Assembly: GCA_017544105.1 (NCBI GenBank)
Contig: JAFYEU010000002.1
Span: 1-34,653 of the forward strand
Reading direction: 5' to 3'
Source: Bacteroidales bacterium
GTDB lineage: Bacteria; Bacteroidota; Bacteroidia; Bacteroidales; WCHB1-69
DNA length: 34,653 bases
Shown here: positions 30,902 through 34,653 of the stretch, piece after piece
Position numbering within the stretch: position 1 is the stretch's first letter
Layout of the letters: each line of letters starts with the position of its first letter
Program-made: the position numbers and the translations under genes
The notes under the pieces: model-generated
Databases searched by the model: none
Told to the model about the DNA's origin: nothing
What the model saw: only the letters and a program-made list of their open reading frames with translations

Positions 30902-31029
30902 TGCGGGGAGGCAATACGCTTTGGGTTGGGTGAACCGTCCAAAACAAAGTTGGACATTCGTGGCACGGAGATTTCTATAGTACATTTCAAATTTCAAATG
31001 CCAAATTTGTCCAATTCTGCCTCCCCGCA
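30902..31029. repeat. Perfect 12-bp inverted repeat enclosing 104 bases
   Basis: TGCGGGGAGGCA (30902-30913) and TGCCTCCCCGCA (31018-31029) are exact reverse complements. The enclosed segment contains GTCCAA at 30937-30942, TTGGACA at 30950-30956 and TGTCCAA at 31008-31014, allowing two mutually exclusive small hairpins. It may be a structured RNA, a recombination site pair or a mobile-element end. Confidence 0.8.
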
Positions 31030-31059
31030 ACGACCGTCCTGCACCTCGACGGTAATTAA

Positions 31060-31104
31060 CCCGCTGCCCCGACCTCCCCTGTGCAGCCATTCCCGACCAC
31101 CCCC
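31060..31104 (-). other. G-rich tract with quadruplex-forming pattern
   Basis: On the minus strand the tract has five guanine runs of 5, 3, 4, 4 and 3, separated by up to 12 bases, seen on the plus strand as C-runs at 31100-31104, 31092-31094, 31076-31079, 31067-31070 and 31060-31062. Confidence 0.5.
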
Positions 31105-31209
31105 GACCGAACTGCGCCTGTTGACCTGTTCTTAAAGATGAAATTATGTTTGACCGTAACAACTTGAGGAACAGTGTGTTTGAGCGGTGTTTGTAGTGGG
31201 CGATTTTTT

Positions 31210-31241
31210 TTTGTGGGTTTGCGATTTTTTTATTATATTTG
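31210..31241 (+). promoter_or_regulatory. Bacteroidetes promoter for the 150-residue accessory gene
   Basis: TTTG at 31210-31213, a 20-base spacer, and the -7 box TATATTTG at 31234-31241, 44 bases before the ATG at 31286. Confidence 0.65.
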
Positions 31242-31285
31242 CATATAAGGAATGAGATTTGTAGAAATTTAAAAAATATTAAGGT

Positions 31286-31738
31286 ATGAAACTGAACATT
31301 CAACCCGTCAAAAAAGACAGATTGCCGTACATTGTAAGCGGCCTTAAACTCGCTAACGCGGCTGAATCCTTTATGAAAGCCATCACCCAACGCAAAGAGA
31401 TTTGTGATAAGCACTCTTTTGAAATTCGCGCTAAAAACAACGGGGATAGTTTTCCTAAAACAATTGACATCAAAGAATTGCGAACAAAAAAACACGAAAA
31501 AGTTTTTTTCTTGGTAAGCGATACGAATGAGTGTGTGTTTGTCTGCAAATTTAGCGGGTGTGAAGTGGAGTGCTTGTACAATAATAGATGGAATAATTTC
31601 AGTGGCCGTGCGGCTGACATTATCAAAAAAGATTTTTGGGATGCCTTCAATTCCCTGCTACCGTCGGGATTTACTATGTGGAGCGGGAAAAGAGATGAAA
31701 TATATGATTTAATTTATAAGGACGAAATTAACCCTTAA
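31286..31738 (+). CDS. Accessory protein of unknown function, 150 residues
   Basis: I do not recognise this protein. It has no signal peptide or membrane segment. The N-terminal part (MKLNIQPVKKDRLPYIVSGLKLANAAESF) looks helical; the middle (KVFFLVSDTNECVFVCKFSGCEVECLYNNRW) reads as beta strands with four Cys; the C-terminus is helical and ends near EIYDLIYK. It has its own clear promoter and A+T-rich codon use unlike the backbone, suggesting horizontal acquisition. It points away from the recombinase and converges on a cluster of small genes. A possible 24-residue open frame and a hairpin follow. Confidence 0.7.
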   Translation: MKLNIQPVKKDRLPYIVSGLKLANAAESFMKAITQRKEICDKHSFEIRAKNNGDSFPKTIDIKELRTKKHEKVFFLVSDTNECVFVCKFSGCEVECLYNNRWNNFSGRAADIIKKDFWDAFNSLLPSGFTMWSGKRDEIYDLIYKDEINP

Positions 31739-31749
31739 AAATAAAGAAT

Positions 31750-31824
31750 ATGGGAAAGATGCAACTCTATTTCGCATTGTCTCTTGAACACCTGTACGGA
31801 AAGAAAGGGTTGATGAGGAAATGA
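31750..31824 (+). CDS. Possible 24-residue peptide
   Basis: ATG at 31750 opens a frame of 24 codons (MGKMQLYFALSLEHLYGKKG, then four more residues) ending TGA at 31822-31824. It starts 11 bases after the preceding stop and is followed by a strong hairpin. It may be a real small peptide, the remnant of a larger gene, or chance; the composition is protein-like but there is no independent support. Confidence 0.3.
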   Translation: MGKMQLYFALSLEHLYGKKGLMRK

Positions 31825-31844
31825 CAGCCATCCTTATCATTATT

Positions 31845-31876
31845 TCGAGAGACCTGCCGTCGAGCAGGTTTCTCGA
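31845..31876 (+). terminator. Hairpin after the 150-residue gene
   Basis: TCGAGAGACCTGC (31845-31857) pairs with GCAGGTTTCTCGA (31864-31876), 13 pairs with one G-T, and a 6-base loop. No T-run follows, so it may act as an mRNA 3' end stabiliser rather than a classical terminator. Confidence 0.5.
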
Positions 31877-31898
31877 TTAAGCCGTCTGACCGCCGAAC

Positions 31899-31923
31899 AA
31901 AAAAAGGGAGGTTCGCACCTCCC
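31899..31923 (-). terminator. Rho-independent terminator of the minus-strand accessory genes
   Basis: On the minus strand, GGGAGGT (31923-31917), the loop GCGA and ACCTCCC (31912-31906) are followed by seven T residues. It starts 26 bases after the stop of the gene at 31950-32471. Confidence 0.85.
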
Positions 31924-31949
31924 TCCCTGACAAAGATACTGTATAGCGG

Positions 31950-32471
31950 TTATTCCCCAATCCGTTTTATTCGATTTTGCGAAAATGGATTCGCCTCGTT
32001 GGTTCTCCGCGTCATTTCGGTTGCACCAACTTCATTAAGAATCAGAATCTTTGGTAGAGTAAATGCACGCATAATCTCCTCTGCTGTATCAATCGTACCC
32101 GCTCGGTCGCTGATTGCGCCTATAAGACTTACACAGAGGCTATTTCCGCACCAAACTGATTCTCCGCTCTCATAGTCGCCGAGAAAGTAGCGACCAATGG
32201 TGAATCCGCTATCACCCTGCGCTTTCTTGCGTCTCACATATTTCGTGAGAAAAAGCGACAATGATTCGACTGTAACCTTGCCATCAATGCTGTACGGAAG
32301 GACTATAACAGCATTTTCTATCTTTGAGTGCGTGACATTGCATTCGAACAGATGCTCGGCGGGTTGGATTGCAATGTTTCCTCCTGTCACCTCTTTTTCG
32401 TGTATGTTGCGGGCATTGTTCTTATTGATTGCTTCAAATTCTCTGATTTTTAATATTTTAGTCGTTCCCAT
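31950..32471 (-). CDS. Accessory protein of unknown function, 173 residues
   Basis: Unrecognised. The protein has no signal peptide or membrane segment. It starts MGTTKILKIREFEAINKNNARN; the middle has IENAVIVLPYSIDGKVTVESLSLFL, a hydrophobic-strand-then-helix pattern, then RRKKAQGDSGFTIGRYFLGDYESGESVWCGNSLCVSLIGAI. The C-terminus is basic and polar (MTRRTNEANPFSQNRIKRIGE). The gene lies 49 bases after the 103-residue gene on the same strand and ends at a good terminator, so the two probably form one unit. Its ATG lies inside the sequence ACGCTATG, shared with the neighbouring gene's start. Confidence 0.7.
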   Translation of the reverse strand: MGTTKILKIREFEAINKNNARNIHEKEVTGGNIAIQPAEHLFECNVTHSKIENAVIVLPYSIDGKVTVESLSLFLTKYVRRKKAQGDSGFTIGRYFLGDYESGESVWCGNSLCVSLIGAISDRAGTIDTAEEIMRAFTLPKILILNEVGATEMTRRTNEANPFSQNRIKRIGE

Positions 32472-32862
32472 AGCGTGATATGTTTTCCTCTGTATTTATA
32501 TGCGATTGCTATTGTTTGTCTTATTCTGTTTCTTTGCACCACTGTATGAGGCTGTCAAGAAGATATAGTCTGAAAAATATCTCAACAGCCTCTCCGTCTG
32601 TTATGTCGTGCGCTTTTCTTTTCCATTCACTGTCGTTCTTCACGGTAATCAGTTCAATAGACATTGTGTTCTTAAAGCCCATCATTTTTGCGAGGATGGG
32701 AATACTTTTGATGTTTTTTTTAGACCTGTATATTAGTTTGAGGTCGTCTTTAGTGAATTTTCCAACAGGTTGCAAGAGAAAGTCTTCAAGGTCGAATTCA
32801 GTACGGATTTTCTCAAAGTTTAATTCATTCATATAGCGTTATGTATGTTCTATATATAGCGT
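32470..32862 (-). repeat. Heptamer ACGCTAT at two start codons and once upstream
   Basis: On the minus strand ACGCTAT occurs at 32476-32470 and 32839-32833, overlapping or abutting the two ATGs, and at 32862-32856 upstream of the second. The spaced occurrences suggest a shared translation or regulatory element, or a chance A+T-rich word. Confidence 0.4.
32521..32832 (-). CDS. Accessory protein of unknown function, 103 residues
   Basis: Unrecognised small cytosolic protein. It is rich in Lys, Asp and Glu, with predicted helices at DLEDFLLQPVGKFTKDDLKLIY and at AVEIFFRLYLLDSLIQWCKETE. Its middle (KSIPILAKMMGFKNTMSIELI) may be a strand pair. It precedes the 173-residue gene by 49 bases on the same strand. 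No similarity to toxin-antitoxin or phage families is obvious. Base use is A+T-rich, as in the rest of the island. Confidence 0.65.
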   Translation of the reverse strand: MNELNFEKIRTEFDLEDFLLQPVGKFTKDDLKLIYRSKKNIKSIPILAKMMGFKNTMSIELITVKNDSEWKRKAHDITDGEAVEIFFRLYLLDSLIQWCKETE

Positions 32863-32997
32863 ATTTATCAACGAATGAATTTGACCTTGCCTGTATAATT
32901 CAAGGATAAAGCCCACACACTGCGGCTGATTGTTTATTTTTGCGGCAATATGAATTCTTATAGAACACCTTGTAACCTGTGTTCTCAATAATTGACA

Positions 32998-33654
32998 TTA
33001 TTGTTTGGGTTGTTTGTCAGGTTGGCTCTCAAGCAAACTATCAACAAACATTTCATCAAAATCCACCACATTAGCGATATTCCAATCAGAAATATCCCTG
33101 TCGAAATCGGAATCCATAAACATACTTTGAACATATGTTAAATTTGAAACATTCCATTTGGAAATGTCCCCGTTAAATGCGGAAGCATTAAACATTAAAC
33201 GCATATCAACAACATTCGACACATCCCATTTTGACAAATCTCCGTTAAATTCCGAGAACGCAAACATTTCATTCATATAAACGACATTGGAAACATTCCA
33301 CTCGGAAATATCTTCGCAGAATTGTGAATCCGCAAACATAGCAGTCATAATCTGCACTTTTGAAACATCCCAATTTGAAATATCACCGTTGAACTCTGAA
33401 CCACAGAACATCCCGTTCATATCTTCCACATTCGACACATCCCATCGTGAAATATCCCCGTTAAAATCGGAATTCTCGAACAAATGCGACATATCTGTTA
33501 TCGCTGACACATCGATATCACTCAAATAACAATTTGTGCCATTTTCTTCCATTCTTTTCTTTATTAACAGTTGTAATTCTTCTTTGGTTTGTGGGCGCGG
33601 GCGAAAATTCCGCAATCTCTCACTCGAAATGGGTTCAATTTTTAGTTTTGCCAT
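32998..33654 (-). CDS. Cytosolic DUF285 (BspA-type) 24-residue repeat protein
   Basis: The 218-residue product has a ~45-residue basic/helical N-terminus (MAKLKIEPISSERLRNFRPRP and KEELQLLIKKRME). About six to seven tandem copies of a 24-residue unit follow, consensus DISxWDVSNVxDMxxMFxxSxFNG, the DUF285 repeat first known from Mycoplasma and BspA-like surface proteins. The last copy decays into an acidic and Gln-rich tail. There is no signal peptide or anchor, so unlike most DUF285 proteins it looks intracellular. It lies 162 bases downstream of hsdR on the same strand. Repeats of 72 bases in the DNA can recombine, so copy number may vary. Confidence 0.85.
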   Translation of the reverse strand: MAKLKIEPISSERLRNFRPRPQTKEELQLLIKKRMEENGTNCYLSDIDVSAITDMSHLFENSDFNGDISRWDVSNVEDMNGMFCGSEFNGDISNWDVSKVQIMTAMFADSQFCEDISEWNVSNVVYMNEMFAFSEFNGDLSKWDVSNVVDMRLMFNASAFNGDISKWNVSNLTYVQSMFMDSDFDRDISDWNIANVVDFDEMFVDSLLESQPDKQPKQ

Positions 33655-33749
33655 AATTCCAAATTATTCGTTTGGATTAATATAATAAAAAAACGCGAAT
33701 GAATACAAAAATCAGACACAAAAAAATCACTTTTCTACACATTATATAC

Positions 33750-33774
33750 AAGAAAACTTGTTTATCAAGTTCTT
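33750..33774 (-). terminator. Weak hairpin after hsdR
   Basis: AAGAACTTG and CAAGTTTTCTT (minus strand) can pair with one bulged base and a five-base loop. It lies about 43 bases after the hsdR stop and could be a weak terminator; the T-run expected after the stem is absent. Confidence 0.3.
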
Positions 33775-33816
33775 ACAATCATAAAATGTCTGCGTTAGGA
33801 ATTTCCATATTGTCCT

Positions 33817-34653
33817 TTATTTCCCATTCCTGAACCGCAGGTACATCGCCTCTGCCATCTCCTTCATCACTCGCTCGTAGAACTGCGGGTCTTCGAACAG
33901 TTTGGCGAATGCGTCCATCTGCTCCACATAGCATTTCTGTGCAATCTCGGCAAATGCCTTGGGGAAGATAGCCGTGGCGAACATTGCGGCATCTGTGTTC
34001 TTTGCCTGTTTTTTCAAGGCTGCACTGCCCTTGCTCATCTTGTCGTATATGGTCTCCACAATCACACGGTCAGCCTCGGTGAACTTGCCCGCATACATAA
34101 TGTTGATTTTGTCGATAATGTTCGCAAGCAGGTCACGGTTGGTCTCCTTAAATGCCCCTTCCCCTCCTTTCTCCGCCTTGACCTTGTTCTTGCCGTGTTC
34201 CAATTGTATGCTGCCGCTGAAGGTCTCGGTCAATTTGTTGTTGATGAGAGCAATCTTGTTGGTCAAGTCAACCTTCTCGTGCGGATTTTTAGGCAAAAGT
34301 TTGTACAACAACTCGGTATAAACGTATGTCTTGTATAGTTCTTTGTCAAATGTCCGAACAATCTGTGCCATATATGCGTAGAAACGGTTGAAGTTGCGGA
34401 CCAGGAAGCGCACCTTGAACTTGTCCTCGACGGGCAAGGTCTCGTATGCAGCCATTGTGTTCTTGAATGCGCTCGCCAATTTGCCCATATCGGTGCTGCT
34501 CTGCTTGGAGGCAGAATAAATCTTATAGACTTTCTCCTCGTCATCGCTGTTCCACAGGTGGTATTGCTGAATGTCGTTCAGGTAGCGATATACCATATTG
34601 ATATCCACGCCTTCCTCCAACACGGTGTCCTCAAAGAAGGGTTGGAACGACTG
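33817..34653 (-). CDS. hsdR: Type I restriction enzyme HsdR, C-terminal part (cut by window edge)
   Basis: The frame is open from the window edge to a TAA at 33817-33819, giving 278 residues and no start inside the window. The visible part is the C-terminal helical region of type I restriction R subunits, which joins the motor to the methyltransferase core. Recognisable features are KVRFLVRNFNRFYAYMAQIVRTFDKEL, LLYKLLPKNPHEKVDLT, and the terminal DPQFYERVMKEMAEAMYLRF. The nuclease and DEAD-box motor domains lie outside. hsdM and hsdS are not in the window. Mostly clean, with higher G+C than the small genes beside it. The family call is from the C-terminal pattern only. Confidence 0.72.
   Translation of the reverse strand, partial: QSFQPFFEDTVLEEGVDINMVYRYLNDIQQYHLWNSDDEEKVYKIYSASKQSSTDMGKLASAFKNTMAAYETLPVEDKFKVRFLVRNFNRFYAYMAQIVRTFDKELYKTYVYTELLYKLLPKNPHEKVDLTNKIALINNKLTETFSGSIQLEHGKNKVKAEKGGEGAFKETNRDLLANIIDKINIMYAGKFTEADRVIVETIYDKMSKGSAALKKQAKNTDAAMFATAIFPKAFAEIAQKCYVEQMDAFAKLFEDPQFYERVMKEMAEAMYLRFRNGK

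Larger units (their letters stand above)
30694..31285 (-). other. 592-base non-coding stretch between recombinase and accessory genes
   Basis: No coding region is convincing; open frames on both strands here have odd composition (Arg/Gly/Pro-rich) and no upstream signals. It contains an A+T-rich leader of the recombinase, a perfect 12-bp inverted repeat (30902-30913/31018-31029), three copies of a GTCCAA/TTGGAC hexamer inside it, a G-rich minus-strand tract (31060-31104), and the promoter of the gene at 31286. The G+C-rich block between 30,900 and 31,130 stands out against A+T-rich flanks. Confidence 0.6.

Noticed and set aside
30766..31285. CRISPR array
   Set aside because: The repeats present are one inverted pair and hexamers, not regularly spaced direct repeats of 24-40 bases.
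30893..31495. Long minus-strand open frame across the inverted repeat and the start of the 31286 gene
   Set aside because: It overlaps a well-supported promoter and gene on the other strand, has Arg/Gly-rich shadow composition, and no start signal; treated as non-coding.
32935..32942. -7 box TATTTTTG pointing right between the 103-residue gene and the DUF285 gene
   Set aside because: It matches the consensus, but only a 13-codon frame follows and the neighbouring genes point left; such words are frequent in A+T-rich DNA.

Overview
The window looks like a chromosomal segment of a member of the Bacteroidales (Bacteroidetes). The reasons are: recurrent promoter -7 boxes of the form TAnnTTTG; a cargo protein with a type IX secretion (T9SS) C-terminal signal; a GldH-like lipoprotein; BatD-like proteins; the Bacteroidetes two-domain RNase HI; and SPII lipoproteins with short signal peptides. 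I cannot place it below order level. Codon use is fairly G+C-rich from base 1 to about 29,200 and clearly A+T-rich after about 31,200. That fits a housekeeping backbone followed by an accessory island.

Region 1 (1-4,845): the 3' end of a membrane antiporter converges on a tight minus-strand cluster. In transcription order it reads gldH-like lipoprotein, OmpR-family response regulator, pyrF, pyrK, pyrD, cdd. It joins late UMP synthesis (dihydroorotate to orotate, then OMP to UMP) with cytidine salvage. Region 2 (4,907-7,693): RNase HI and two tandem BatD-like secreted proteins. Region 3 (7,673-12,882): a membrane acyltransferase, dipeptidase E, a DUF819 membrane protein, a T9SS cargo protein and a tRNA-dihydrouridine synthase. 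Region 4 (12,894-16,889, minus): DUF349 coiled-coil protein, DUF2147, S4-domain protein and nadA, closely packed. Region 5 (17,035-24,917): glyA, pcm, a short lipoprotein gene on the opposite strand, a MurU-like sugar-1-phosphate nucleotidyltransferase, dnaA, recJ and a GT4 glycosyltransferase. Region 6 (24,926-29,602): a secreted protein of unknown function coupled to an orphan CoA-transferase alpha subunit, an outer-membrane barrel, an S41-family lipoprotein peptidase and a PH-domain protein.

Region 7 (about 29,600 to the end) is the accessory part. A 473-base gene-free stretch with a bidirectional terminator hairpin leads into a small serine recombinase. After that come a 592-base non-coding stretch with a perfect 12-bp inverted repeat and a strand-asymmetric G-rich tract, several small unrecognised genes, a cytosolic DUF285 (BspA-type) repeat protein, and the C-terminal 278 residues of a type I restriction HsdR subunit cut by the window edge. 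This is the best place to look for something new: a recombinase, a possible invertible or structured element, and unknown genes next to a restriction-modification locus.

Functional names rest on motif and family recognition by eye. No database search was run.
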